Source: Arthrobacter zhangbolii (lineage in GTDB: Bacteria; Actinomycetota; Actinomycetes; Actinomycetales; Micrococcaceae). From it: DNA of 64,000 bases. Position 1 is the first letter of the stretch. The number at the start of each line of letters is the position of its first letter. The stretch covers positions 1,302,001-1,366,000 of the forward strand of contig NZ_CP094984.1 in NCBI RefSeq assembly GCF_022869865.1. The letters are read 5' to 3'. Below, in pieces: positions 34,738 through 44,745 of this stretch. Position numbers and translations under genes: made by a program. Below the pieces are notes generated by a model. The model searched no databases. It was given only the letters and a program-made list of their open reading frames with translations, and was not told the origin of the DNA.

Positions 34738-35765
34738 AAAAGCGTTCCGGCCGCCACCGGCAGTCCCGCAGCTGTCTGCGGGGCGGGCCGGGGAGCACCT
34801 CGCGTGGCGAGGAACTGGTTGCGCCCGGCAAAGCCGTAGCGCTTCTTGACGAGGGTGATCCGTCCCGCGAGCCACTGCCGGTATTCCTTGGAAGCGTAGG
34901 TCCCGCCGTTGTACAGCTTGTCGTAGCGGGCCGAGAGGTGGGGGTAGTCGCGGGCCAGCCATTCCCGGTACCACTCGCGTGCCCCCGGCCGCAGGTGAAG
35001 GGCGCCGGCCGTGACCGAGGTGGCTCCGGCCGCGGCCAGTGCGGAGAACAGTGCGTCGAGTGACTCATCACCATCGGTCAGCCACGGCAGCAGGGGCATC
35101 GCCATGACATTGCAGTCCATGCCGGCATCGCGGATCCGCCGGATCAGGTCAAGCCGTGCCTTGGGCGAGGGCGTGCCCGGCTCAACCCGGCGGGCAAGTT
35201 CCGGATCAAGCAGGGCCAGGGAAATCCCCATGCTGATGCTGGTCTGTTGGGCAGCCTCGGCCAGGAGCGGGAGATCGCGGGCCAGCAGGGTCCCCTTGGT
35301 CAGGATCGAGAAGGGGGTTCCGCTGTCCGCCAGTGCCCGGATGATCCCGGGCATGAGCTTGTAGCGGCCTTCGGCGCGCTGGTATGGATCGGTATTCGTG
35401 CCCATGGCCACGTGCTCGTAGTCCCAGGAAGGCCGGGCCAGTTCACGCCGAAGCACCTCGGCTGCGTTGGTCTTGACGACCAGTTGGCTGTCGAAATCCG
35501 CCCCGGTGTCCAGGTCAAGGTAGCTGTGTGTCTTGCGGGCGAAGCAGTACACGCAGGCATGGCTGCAGCCCCGGTAGGGATTCACCGTCCAGCCAAAGGG
35601 CATGGAGGACGTCTTGGGAACCTTGTTCAGCACCGACTTGGCCAGGACCTCGTGGAAAGTCACGCCCGCGAAGCCCGGTGTCTGCACGGAACGGACCAGG
35701 CCTTGAAGGGGGAGCAGCGCATCGGAGGACGGCGCTGCCTTGGGTTCCTGCTCCTGCCACCTCAT
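34734..35765 (-). CDS. Radical SAM protein, Rv2578c/SplB-like, under an SOS box
   Basis: A 343-residue radical SAM protein. The cluster motif is CSHACVYC within NPYRGCSHACVYCFARKTH (about residues 62-80), followed by LLAEAAQQTSISMGISL and a C-terminal WYREWLARDYPHL region. It belongs to the Rv2578c-type family, distantly related to spore photoproduct lyase; the reaction is unknown. ATG 35765 lies four bases after TAATAG on the minus strand, with a LexA box immediately upstream. Induction by DNA damage is thus likely, and a nucleic-acid repair or tolerance role is a reasonable inference, unproven. It ends tail-to-tail with the Nudix gene. Confidence 0.8.
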   Translation of the reverse strand: MRWQEQEPKAAPSSDALLPLQGLVRSVQTPGFAGVTFHEVLAKSVLNKVPKTSSMPFGWTVNPYRGCSHACVYCFARKTHSYLDLDTGADFDSQLVVKTNAAEVLRRELARPSWDYEHVAMGTNTDPYQRAEGRYKLMPGIIRALADSGTPFSILTKGTLLARDLPLLAEAAQQTSISMGISLALLDPELARRVEPGTPSPKARLDLIRRIRDAGMDCNVMAMPLLPWLTDGDESLDALFSALAAAGATSVTAGALHLRPGAREWYREWLARDYPHLSARYDKLYNGGTYASKEYRQWLAGRITLVKKRYGFAGRNQFLATRGAPRPAPQTAAGLPVAAGTLF

Positions 35766-35773
35766 GCATCTAT

Positions 35774-35789
35774 TAGAACATATGTTCGA
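35774..35789. promoter_or_regulatory. LexA box overlapping the radical SAM promoter
   Basis: TAGAAC-ATAT-GTTCGA matches TCGAAC-N4-GTTCGA at 11 of 12 defined positions, the best LexA box in the window. It sits 8 bases from the start codon, within the 34-base gap after the upstream gene. Confidence 0.85.
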
Positions 35790-35799
35790 ATGTAAGTGT

Positions 35800-36225
35800 C
35801 TAGCCCCGGCGGGCGGGGTAGCCGCCGTCGGACAGTCCGGCCAGGATCTCGAAGATGTTCGACGACGCCGGATCGCCCGCGCGCAGCCGGGAATACCCGG
35901 CAGCGGCAAAGTACAGCGGAAGGAAGGCCGGTCCCAGTACCGCGTATTGGGAGCTGTGCCGGGCTTCATGCTGCAGGAGATCGGAGGCGGGCCCGGCATC
36001 GAACGCCCGGGATGCGCGGGAACGGTAGAGGATGACGTTGCCCAGGGTGAATGCCGCGGCGCGGGGAAGTGGAAGCCGCCAGCCTTCTGCCAGCAGCAGT
36101 CCGCCGGGGCCGGACCTGACCGGCACCCGGCCCGCCCGGGCAGCGAGCAGCCCTGCCGCCGTCGTGCCGTTGACCAGGTTCAGGATGCGGCGGAGAGCCT
36201 GCATGCGGGACAGAGGGGACGTCAT
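35800..36225 (-). CDS. Small conserved-looking protein with HExxH motif
   Basis: A 141-residue protein I do not recognise by name. It has a hydrophobic middle (LPRAAAFTLGNVILYRS, about 52-68), then LLQHEARHSSQY (about 84-95), which contains HEARH, the HExxH zinc-peptidase consensus, and a following hydrophobic stretch (AVLGPAFLPLYFAAAGY). The layout resembles small membrane-associated metallopeptidase-like proteins, but no third zinc ligand can be assigned. It is read in the same direction as the radical SAM gene, 34 bases upstream of it, but the SOS promoter between them suggests separate control. Confidence 0.6.
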   Translation of the reverse strand: MTSPLSRMQALRRILNLVNGTTAAGLLAARAGRVPVRSGPGGLLLAEGWRLPLPRAAAFTLGNVILYRSRASRAFDAGPASDLLQHEARHSSQYAVLGPAFLPLYFAAAGYSRLRAGDPASSNIFEILAGLSDGGYPARRG

Positions 36226-36285
36226 GCGCCCATGCTAGGCCAGGGACCTGCCTTCACACTGCCCGGCCGGGGAGCGTGAGTTGGT

Positions 36286-36323
36286 TAGACTGGTAGCCGC
36301 AGGCTTCGTGCCTTTGCCTGCAG
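36286..36323 (+). promoter_or_regulatory. pheS promoter -10 and leader hairpin
   Basis: TAGACT (36286-36291) is a likely -10. The transcript would begin near a hairpin GCAGGC (36299-36304) / GCCTGC (36316-36321). About 105 bases of leader precede pheS. No phenylalanine-rich leader peptide or T-box core was seen. Confidence 0.4.
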
Positions 36324-36402
36324 CACCTTTGTTGCTCAGCTCTCGCACGTCAGCATCACTTCCATTCACCTCAACACGGCCGGAAACAGGTAAGAACGGT
36401 AC

Positions 36403-37479
36403 ATGTCGAATTCCATACCGGGGACGGACTCCCCAGACAACGCGGCACCCAATCCGCTTGACGAGACAGCCATTGCGGCTGCCGTTGATTCAGCGCTCGC
36501 AGCCATAGGCTCCGCAGCGGACCTGGATGCCCTCAAGGACGTCCGGATCGCCGTCACCGGCGAGAAGTCTCCGCTGTCACTGGCCAACCGGACCATCGGC
36601 AAGCTGCCCAAGGACCAGAAGGCTGCGGCAGGCAAGCTGGTAGGCCCGGCCCGCGGCCGGATTAACTCGGCGCTCGCAGCACGCACCGTCGAGCTGGAAG
36701 CCGAGCGCGACGCCCGGATCCTCGTCGAAGAGGCCGTAGACGTCACTGCAGCCCCGCGGCGCCGCCACATTGGCGGACGGCACCCCATCTCCACGCTCCA
36801 GGACCGCGTCGCAGACGTATTCGTGGGTATGGGCTGGGAGATCGCCGAAGGCCCCGAGGTGGAATCCGAGTGGTTCAACTTCGACGCCCTGAACTTCAAG
36901 CCGGACCACCCGGCCCGCGAAATGCAGGACACCTTCTTCGTGGAACCGCCCGAGGCGCACCTGGTGATGCGAACGCATACCTCCCCGGTCCAGGTCCGCT
37001 CCATGCTTGAGCGCGACCTGCCGATTTACGTCCTGTGCCCGGGCAAGGTATTCCGGACCGACGAGCTCGACGCCACGCACACGCCGGTGTTCCACCAGTT
37101 CGAGGGCCTGGCCATCGACAAGGGCCTGACCATGGCGGACCTGGTCGGCACCCTGGAGCACTTCACCCGGGTGCTCTTCGGCGACGAGGCGAAAGTCCGT
37201 CTGCGGCCGAACTACTTCCCGTTCACCGAGCCCAGCGCCGAGCTGGACATCTGGCATCCCGGCGCCAAGGGCGGCCCGCGCTGGATCGAGTGGGGCGGCT
37301 GCGGCATGGTCAACCCCAACGTGCTCCGCGCTGCCGGGATCGACCCCGAGGTCTATTCAGGTTTTGCCTTCGGCATGGGCATTGACCGTGCCCTTATGTT
37401 CCGTAACGAGGTTTCGGACATGCACGAAATGATTGAAGGCGACGTACGTTTCAGCGAACACTTCGGGATGGAGATCTAA
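36403..37479 (+). CDS. pheS: Phenylalanyl-tRNA synthetase alpha subunit
   Basis: A 358-residue class II synthetase subunit that carries the active site. An N-terminal helical arm (to about residue 100) is followed by [20 protein letters not shown], the tRNA/amino acid-binding [16 protein letters not shown] segment (MRTHTSPVQ), and motif 3 with [16 protein letters not shown] near the end. The stop directly abuts the pheT GTG at 37480, so the subunits are made in step. Confidence 0.98.
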   Translation: MSNSIPGTDSPDNAAPNPLDETAIAAAVDSALAAIGSAADLDALKDVRIAVTGEKSPLSLANRTIGKLPKDQKAAAGKLVGPARGRINSALAARTVELEAERDARILVEEAVDVTAAPRRRHIGGRHPISTLQDRVADVFVGMGWEIAEGPEVESEWFNFDALNFKPDHPAREMQDTFFVEPPEAHLVMRTHTSPVQVRSMLERDLPIYVLCPGKVFRTDELDATHTPVFHQFEGLAIDKGLTMADLVGTLEHFTRVLFGDEAKVRLRPNYFPFTEPSAELDIWHPGAKGGPRWIEWGGCGMVNPNVLRAAGIDPEVYSGFAFGMGIDRALMFRNEVSDMHEMIEGDVRFSEHFGMEI

Positions 37480-40020
37480 GTGAGAATCCCACTTTCCTGG
37501 CTGCGCGAGTATGCCCAGGTTCCGGCGGACGCAACCGCCGAAGACGTCATGGAGGACCTGGTAAAGGTTGGCCTGGAGGAAGAGGACGTTCACCGTCCCT
37601 CCGACGAGCTGCAGGGTCCGATTGTGGTGGGCCAGGTGCTCAGTATGGAACCGGAGCCGCAGAGCAACGGCAAAACCATCAACTGGTGCTCGGTCCGCGT
37701 GGTGCCCGAAGGCGCCGAGCAGACCCTGACCGGCAAGGGCATTGAGCCTTCCGGCGTGCAGGGGATTGTCTGCGGCGCGCACAACTTCACGGTGGGGGAC
37801 AAGGTGGTTGTCACCCTGCCCGGCGCTGTGCTGCCCGGCGACTTCCGGATCAGCCCCCGCAAGACCTATGGGCACGTCTCCGCCGGCATGATCGCCTCGG
37901 TGCGCGAACTGGGCATCGGCGAGGACCACGACGGCATCCTCGTACTCTCCACGCTGGGCCTGGACCCCGAGGTGGGCACGGACGCCATGGAGCTGCTGGG
38001 CCTGTATGACCAGGCGGCGGAAATCAACGTCACCCCGGACCGCGGCTATGTCTTCTCCATCCGCGGCGCGGCCCGCGAGTACGCCCACGCCACCGGGACC
38101 CGGTTCACCGACCCGGCTGCCGCCGTCGTTGTCCCCGAGGCTGACGGCAACGGATACCCGGTGCGGCTCGAGGACGCCGCACCCATCTACGGCAAGCCCG
38201 GCTGCGACCGGTTTGTGGCCCGCACGGTGCGCGGCGTGGATCCGTCCCGGCCCACTCCGCCGTGGATGTCCGCCCGGCTGCGCCTGGCCGGCATACGCTC
38301 CATCTCGCTGGTGGTGGATATTTCCAACTACGTGATGCTCGAACTCGGCCAGCCGCTGCACTTCTACGACCTGGATAAGCTCACCGGTGAAATTGTGGTG
38401 CGCCGCGCCGCCGAGGGCGAAACCCTGAAGACCCTGGATGAGAAGGAACGCCGGCTGTCCCCGGAGGACCTGCTGATCACCGACGGCTCCGGTGCCATCG
38501 GCATTGCCGGCGTGATGGGCGGAGCCTCCACTGAGGTCTCCGACGGCACGCAGAACGTGCTGATTGAGGCTGCGCACTTCGAGGAAGTGAGCATTGCCCG
38601 CTCGCGCCGCCGCCACAAGCTGCCCTCCGAAGCGTCCAAGCGCTTCGAGCGCGGCGTGGACTGGAATGTCGCCGACGTGGCCGCCCAGCGGGCGGTGGAC
38701 CTGCTGGTGGAACTCGCCGGCGGAACCGCCGATGAGTCAGTGACCGACGTCGGCACCGCTCCCGAACCCCGCCGCATCGACCTGCCGGCACAGTTCCCGT
38801 CGCAGCTGATCGGCCTGGACTTCACCGAGTCCCAGATCACCGGCACGCTTCAGGACCTTGGCGCCTCCGTGGAGAAGACCGAGGGCGGCTACCTGGTCAC
38901 CCCGCCGAGCTGGCGCCCGGACCTGGAGACGCCGCAGGACCTCACCGAGGAAATCATCCGCCTGGTGGGGTATGACAAGATTCCCTCCACCCTGCCCGTG
39001 GCACCTCCCGGACGCGGCCTGACCCGTGTCCAGCAGCAGCGCCGACGGCTGATGCAGTCCCTTGCTGCGGCCGGCCTCACCGAGGTGCTGTCCTACCCGT
39101 TTGTCACCGAAGCGGACAACAACACCTTCGGCGCACCGGAGGAGGGCGGCGTGCAGGCACTGAAGCTGGCCAACCCGCTCAGTGCCGAGTACGGCTACCT
39201 GCGCACCTCGGTGCTGCCGGGGCTGTTCGAGGTAGCCAAGCGGAACATGTCCCGCGGCTTCCGCGACCTGGCGCTGTTCGAATCCGGGACGGTCTTCCTG
39301 CCTGGCGATCACCTGGGCACCGAAAGCATCCCGCCGCTGGGCGCCAAACCGTCCGACGAGGTGCTGGATGAGCTGTATGCCGGCATCCCCGACCAGCCGC
39401 TGCACGTGGGTGTGCTGCTGGCCGGCCACGAGTCCGCCCCTGGCGCCGGCACCACGCCGCGCACCTGGGACTGGGCTGACGCCGTGGACTTCGCCCGGAT
39501 GATGGGCGACGTCCTGGGTGTGGAACTGGTGGTGGAACAGGGTTCCCACCAGGCTTTCCATCCCGGCCGCACCGCGCGCATTGCACTGCGCAGCGGCGAG
39601 ACCGTGGGCTACGCCGGCGAACTGCACCCGAAGCTGCTCGCCGCCCGGGACATGCCCGCCCGGACCGTGGCTGCGGAACTGGACGTGGATGCGCTCTTCG
39701 ATGCCGCTCCCGATGTCATTGTTGCCCGTCCCATCTCCAGCTTCCCCATCTCCACGCAGGACGTGGCGCTGGTGGTGGCTGAGGACGTGCCGGCTGAGCA
39801 GGTCCGCGAGGCCCTGCGGGAAGGTGCCGGCGAACTGCTCGAAGACGTGGCGCTGTTCGACGTCTACGCAGGGGCCGGCATTGAGCCCGGGTCCAAATCA
39901 CTGGCATTCGCGCTCCGCTTCCGTGCACCGGACCGGACGCTGACTGCCGATGAGGCTTCGGAAGCACGGGCCGCCGCCGTCGCGCTGGCCGCCGAACGCT
40001 TCGGCGCCGTGCAGCGCTAA
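37480..40020 (+). CDS. pheT: Phenylalanyl-tRNA synthetase beta subunit
   Basis: An 846-residue subunit. It begins MRIPLSWLREYAQVPADATAEDV, continues with an OB-fold tRNA-binding domain (about 45-165), then B3/B4 editing domains (SISLVVDISNYVMLELGQPLHFYD), B5 and a class II-like core, and ends with the anticodon-binding FDX-ACB domain (FPISTQDVALVVAEDVPAEQV). The editing domain removes Tyr from mischarged tRNA. The GTG at 37480 follows the pheS stop without a gap. A strong terminator follows. Confidence 0.98.
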   Translation: MRIPLSWLREYAQVPADATAEDVMEDLVKVGLEEEDVHRPSDELQGPIVVGQVLSMEPEPQSNGKTINWCSVRVVPEGAEQTLTGKGIEPSGVQGIVCGAHNFTVGDKVVVTLPGAVLPGDFRISPRKTYGHVSAGMIASVRELGIGEDHDGILVLSTLGLDPEVGTDAMELLGLYDQAAEINVTPDRGYVFSIRGAAREYAHATGTRFTDPAAAVVVPEADGNGYPVRLEDAAPIYGKPGCDRFVARTVRGVDPSRPTPPWMSARLRLAGIRSISLVVDISNYVMLELGQPLHFYDLDKLTGEIVVRRAAEGETLKTLDEKERRLSPEDLLITDGSGAIGIAGVMGGASTEVSDGTQNVLIEAAHFEEVSIARSRRRHKLPSEASKRFERGVDWNVADVAAQRAVDLLVELAGGTADESVTDVGTAPEPRRIDLPAQFPSQLIGLDFTESQITGTLQDLGASVEKTEGGYLVTPPSWRPDLETPQDLTEEIIRLVGYDKIPSTLPVAPPGRGLTRVQQQRRRLMQSLAAAGLTEVLSYPFVTEADNNTFGAPEEGGVQALKLANPLSAEYGYLRTSVLPGLFEVAKRNMSRGFRDLALFESGTVFLPGDHLGTESIPPLGAKPSDEVLDELYAGIPDQPLHVGVLLAGHESAPGAGTTPRTWDWADAVDFARMMGDVLGVELVVEQGSHQAFHPGRTARIALRSGETVGYAGELHPKLLAARDMPARTVAAELDVDALFDAAPDVIVARPISSFPISTQDVALVVAEDVPAEQVREALREGAGELLEDVALFDVYAGAGIEPGSKSLAFALRFRAPDRTLTADEASEARAAAVALAAERFGAVQR

Positions 40021-40035
40021 GCAGGCACCATCCAG

Positions 40036-40076
40036 ACAAAAGGGTCCCGCCGGATGTTCCGGCGGGACCCTTTTGT
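40036..40076 (+). terminator. Intrinsic terminator after pheT
   Basis: A perfect 18-bp stem (40036-40053 with 40059-40076, loop ATGTT) ends in CCCTTTTGT. Its mirror also suits the convergent TfoX-domain gene. Confidence 0.9.
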
Positions 40077-40101
40077 GTGAGCGCTGCAAGAGGCTGGGGC
40101 G

Positions 40102-40446
40102 TCAGGCCCCTGCCTCTCCTGAGTCCAGGCCCACCATGACCCACCAGGCGAGATCCTCATCGCTCGCCAGCCGGGATTCGGGCACGGTCAGCCAGTTCCG
40201 GCCCATCGGACGGTTACTGCCCATGACGGCTTCTTCCGCGCCGCGTTCAAGCAGGTCCTCATAACGGGCGGGGTCAATGTGCACCAGCAGGTCACCGCCT
40301 GCCCCGGCCGCGACGGCCAGGCGCTCGTCCACCATAAAGGACAGCCCGCCGAACATACGCACCTCACGGACGTTGGGCCGCGGAGCCAGGACCTGCCGTA
40401 GCCGCCCTGCCAGGTAGTCGCGGGCCACCGGACGATTCGTCACCAT
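40102..40446 (-). CDS. TfoX N-terminal domain protein
   Basis: A 114-residue single-domain protein resembling the N-terminal domain of TfoX/Sxy: RMFGGLSFMVDERLAVAAG, LLVHIDPARYEDLLERG and the WLTVPESRLASDEDLAWWV end. In proteobacteria TfoX activates competence genes; stand-alone domains in actinobacteria have no known role. AAGGAGG precedes the ATG at 40446. It lies 71 bases downstream of the quinone oxidoreductase, in the same direction. Confidence 0.8.
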   Translation of the reverse strand: MVTNRPVARDYLAGRLRQVLAPRPNVREVRMFGGLSFMVDERLAVAAGAGGDLLVHIDPARYEDLLERGAEEAVMGSNRPMGRNWLTVPESRLASDEDLAWWVMVGLDSGEAGA

Positions 40447-40517
40447 GCCGGGCCTCCTTGCCTTGCATTTGGCATTCTCCCCTGCGCTGGATATTAGGCC
40501 CCGAAGGCAGGGTCCCG

Positions 40518-41480
40518 CTAGGGCGCCAGCAGCACCTTGCCCGTGGTGCGCCGGCCCTCCAGATCCGCCTGGGCACGCGACGCTTCCGAGAGCGGGTAGG
40601 TGGCCCCGATCCGTACGTCCAGGGTTCCGGCCAGCACGGCATCGAAGAGTTCGCGTGCCCGCCACTGCCGTTCCGCCGGTGTCAGCAGATAGTGCGCCAG
40701 GGTGGGGCGGGTGAGGAACAGTGAACCCGAGGAGTTCAACCGCTGGATATCGAACGGCGGCACCTGCCCGGAGGCTCCGCCGAAGAGCACCATCATGCCC
40801 CGGGTGCGCAGGCTCGCCAGGGACGCATCAAAAGTGGCCGCACCCACGCCGTCGTACACCACATCCACGCCCGTGCCGCCGGTCAGCGCACGGACCCGGC
40901 CGGTGAACCCCTCGTAGCGCAGCACATGGTCTGCGCCGGCGTCGCGGGCCAGGAGCTCCTTTTCCTCCGTGGAAACCGTGGTGATCACGGTGGCCCCCTT
41001 GGCCTTGAGCAGCTGGATCAGCAGCAGCCCCACCCCGCCGGCTCCGGCATGGACCAGGGCCGTCTGCCCCTCCTGCACCGGGAAGGTGGAGTTGCACAGA
41101 TAATGCGCGGTCATGCCCTGGAGCATCAGGGCCGCGGCGGTTTCATCGCTGATTCCGGCCGGCACCGGCAGGGCGACGTCGGCATCCATCACCGTGTACT
41201 GGGAATAGGTGCCTCCGCCCTCGGCCGTGGCCACCCGGTCGCCTTCCCTGAACCCGGAGTCCCGCCCGGCGGAGACCACCGTACCGGCCGCCTCAGCACC
41301 GGGTATGAAGGGATATGACATGGGATAAACCCCGGCGCGCTTGTACGTGTCAATGAAGTTCACCCCCGCCGCGGCTACTTTCACCAGCAGCTGGCGCGGG
41401 CCGGGCTCGGGAAGGTCAACGTCTTCATAACGCAGGATTTCGGGGCCGCCCGCCTGCGGGACGACAATGGCTTTGTGCAT
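40518..41480 (-). CDS. Quinone oxidoreductase, zinc-free MDR family
   Basis: A 320-residue NADPH:quinone reductase-like protein. The N-terminal GroES-like fold contains GVNFIDTYKRAGVYP and lacks the structural and catalytic zinc ligands of alcohol dehydrogenases. The Rossmann region has ALVHAGAGGVGLLLIQLLKAKG. It probably reduces quinones or other alpha,beta-unsaturated carbonyls using NADPH. It is divergent from argC, with a 109-base shared control region. Confidence 0.88.
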   Translation of the reverse strand: MHKAIVVPQAGGPEILRYEDVDLPEPGPRQLLVKVAAAGVNFIDTYKRAGVYPMSYPFIPGAEAAGTVVSAGRDSGFREGDRVATAEGGGTYSQYTVMDADVALPVPAGISDETAAALMLQGMTAHYLCNSTFPVQEGQTALVHAGAGGVGLLLIQLLKAKGATVITTVSTEEKELLARDAGADHVLRYEGFTGRVRALTGGTGVDVVYDGVGAATFDASLASLRTRGMMVLFGGASGQVPPFDIQRLNSSGSLFLTRPTLAHYLLTPAERQWRARELFDAVLAGTLDVRIGATYPLSEASRAQADLEGRRTTGKVLLAP

Positions 41481-41540
41481 GGCATGGCCTTTTCTGTGGC
41501 TGGAACGTGCCGCTTAACAATGTGCTCCCCATCATACGGT

Positions 41541-41568
41541 TTGCATAATTATTGGAGCCATTGCATAA
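41541..41568. promoter_or_regulatory. Tandem ARG-box-like repeats before argC
   Basis: TTGCATAA occurs at 41541-41548 and again at 41561-41568, exactly 20 bases (two helix turns) apart, in an AT-rich patch unlike its surroundings. Sequence and placement fit ArgR operators, with argR itself in the operon below. They lie just upstream of the argC -10 box. Confidence 0.65.
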
Positions 41569-42620
<1,052 letters not shown>

Positions 42621-42621
<1 letters not shown>

Positions 42622-43805
42622 TGAGTGCCGCAGAAAGCAAAACCAGCACCGGCATCACCGTCCCGGCCGGATTCCGCGCCGCCGGCGTCACCGCAGGGCT
42701 CAAGGACTCCGGCGGGTCGGACGTAGCCCTGGTGGTCAACGACGGACCCTCCAAGGCGGCAGCCGCCGTGTTCACCCGCAACCGGGTGGCGGCCGCGCCC
42801 GTGCTGTGGTCCAGGCAGGCGGTCTCCGACGGGCGGGCCGACGCCGTCATCCTCAACTCCGGCGGTGCCAACGCCTGCACCGGCGCCGAGGGGTTCCAAA
42901 ACACCCACGCCACCGCGGAAAAGACTGCCGCCCTCCTGGGGATCAGCGCCTCCGATGTCCTGGTCTGCTCCACCGGCCTGATCGGTATGCAGCTGCCGAT
43001 GGACAAACTGATCCCCGGCGTCGAAGCCGCCGCAGCGGACCTTTCTGCCGACGGCGGTCTGACCGCGGCGCAGGCCATCATGACCACCGACACCGTGGCC
43101 AAGCAGGCAGTGTTCACCGGCGCGGACGGCAGCTTCAGCATTGGCGGCATGGCCAAGGGTGCGGGAATGCTCGCCCCCGGCCTGGCCACCATGCTGGTGG
43201 TCCTGACCACCGACGCAGACGTTGCCGCCCCGGCACTGGATGAGGCACTGCGCGCTGCCACGGCGGTGACCTTTGACCGCACGGACTCCGACGGCTGCAT
43301 GTCCACCAATGACACCGTGATCCTGCTGGCCTCCGGCGCTTCCGGAACGGTGCCCGACGGGGACGAATTCACCCGCGGCCTCACCGAGGTCTGCCACTCG
43401 CTGGCCCAGCAGCTCATCACCGATGCCGAGGGCGCCAGCCACGACATCGCCATCACCACCGTCAACGCCGCCACCGTGGCCGACGCGGAAACGGCGTCCC
43501 GCGCCGTCGCCCGTTCCAACCTCTTCAAGACCGCGATCTTCGGCAACGACCCGAACTGGGGCAGGGTGCTTTCCGCCGTCGGGACCACCGACGCCGCCTT
43601 CGAACCGGACCGGATCGACGTGCGCATCAACGGGGTCCAGGTCTGCCGCAACGGCGGCATTGGCGAGCCGCGCGAGTCGGTGGATCTTGCCCCGCGCGCC
43701 GTGAGCGTGGAAATCGACCTGCACGCCGGCACGGAAAGCGCCACCATCTGGACCAATGACCTGACCACGGACTACGTCCACGAGAATTCGGCCTACAGCA
43801 GCTAA
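42621..43805 (+). CDS. argJ: Bifunctional glutamate N-acetyltransferase / amino-acid acetyltransferase
   Basis: A 394-residue proenzyme that recycles the acetyl group from N-acetylornithine to glutamate. Self-cleavage should occur between A189 and T190, in [19 protein letters not shown], making alpha and beta chains. [10 protein letters not shown] and the C-terminal [14 protein letters not shown] are also present. Whether it can also use acetyl-CoA directly is not visible. The overlap TAATG couples it to argC. Confidence 0.96.
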
Positions 43806-43812
43806 CCGGGGG

Positions 43813-44745
43813 ATGAGCATGAGCACACCAGCAGCAGCCGGGGAACGGCTGCGGGCACAGGACAAGGCGGAAACGCTGATCGAGGCACTGCCCTGGATCC
43901 AGCGCTTCGCAGGCACCACCATGGTCATCAAGTACGGCGGCAACGCCATGGTCAATGACGAACTGCGCCGGGCCTTCGCCGAGGATATTGTCTTCCTCCA
44001 CCATGCCGGCGTGCACCCCGTGGTTGTTCACGGCGGCGGCCCGCAGATCAGTACCTTCCTGGACCGGCTCGGTATCGAGTCCGAATTCCGCGGCGGCCTG
44101 CGCGTCACTACCCCCGAAGCCATGGACGCGGTACGCATGGTGCTGACCGGCCAGGTGGGACGCGAACTGGTGGGCCTGGTCAATTCCCACGGACCCTACG
44201 CCGTGGGCCTCTCCGGTGAGGACGGCGGACTGCTGCAGGCCGTACGCACCGGCACCGTAGTGGACGGGGAGGAAGTGGACCTGGGCCTGGTCGGGGAAGT
44301 GGTGGGCGTGAATCCCGCCGCCATCCTGGACCTGGTGGCCGCGGGGCGGATCCCGGTGATCAGCACCGTGGCTCCGGAAGTGGACGCCGACGGCGGCCCT
44401 ACCGGACAGGTGCTCAACGTCAACGCGGATACGGCCGCCGCAGCACTGGCTGTGGCGCTGGGCGCGTCCCGGCTGGTGGTACTGACTGACGTGGAAGGAC
44501 TCTACGCGGACTGGCCGGATAAGTCGTCACTGATTTCCTCGCTCACCTCAGGCGAGCTGCGCAGCATGCTGCCCACCCTTGAAGCCGGCATGATCCCCAA
44601 GATGCAGGCCTGCCTGGCCGCCGTGGACGGCGGGGTGGAGCGCGCGGCAGTGGTGGACGGCCGGATGGCCCACTCCATGCTGCTGGAAATTTTCACCGCA
44701 GCAGGCATCGGCACCCAGGTTGTTCCGGAGGAGGACCATGCATAA
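43813..44745 (+). CDS. argB: Acetylglutamate kinase
   Basis: A 310-residue amino acid kinase that phosphorylates N-acetylglutamate, usually the arginine-inhibited step. The ATP/substrate sites KYGGNAM and HGGGPQIS are near residues 35-80, with [17 protein letters not shown] and the lysine-containing [14 protein letters not shown] later. The N-terminal helix ([20 protein letters not shown]) is of the kind linked to arginine-sensitive hexamers. It overlaps argD by 8 bases. Confidence 0.96.
   Translation: MSMSTPAAAGERLRAQDKAETLIEALPWIQRFAGTTMVIKYGGNAMVNDELRRAFAEDIVFLHHAGVHPVVVHGGGPQISTFLDRLGIESEFRGGLRVTTPEAMDAVRMVLTGQVGRELVGLVNSHGPYAVGLSGEDGGLLQAVRTGTVVDGEEVDLGLVGEVVGVNPAAILDLVAAGRIPVISTVAPEVDADGGPTGQVLNVNADTAAAALAVALGASRLVVLTDVEGLYADWPDKSSLISSLTSGELRSMLPTLEAGMIPKMQACLAAVDGGVERAAVVDGRMAHSMLLEIFTAAGIGTQVVPEEDHA

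Noticed and set aside
36286-36402. T-box riboswitch or Phe attenuator peptide before pheS
   Set aside because: No T-box core sequence and no open frame with phenylalanine codons; only a short hairpin is seen.
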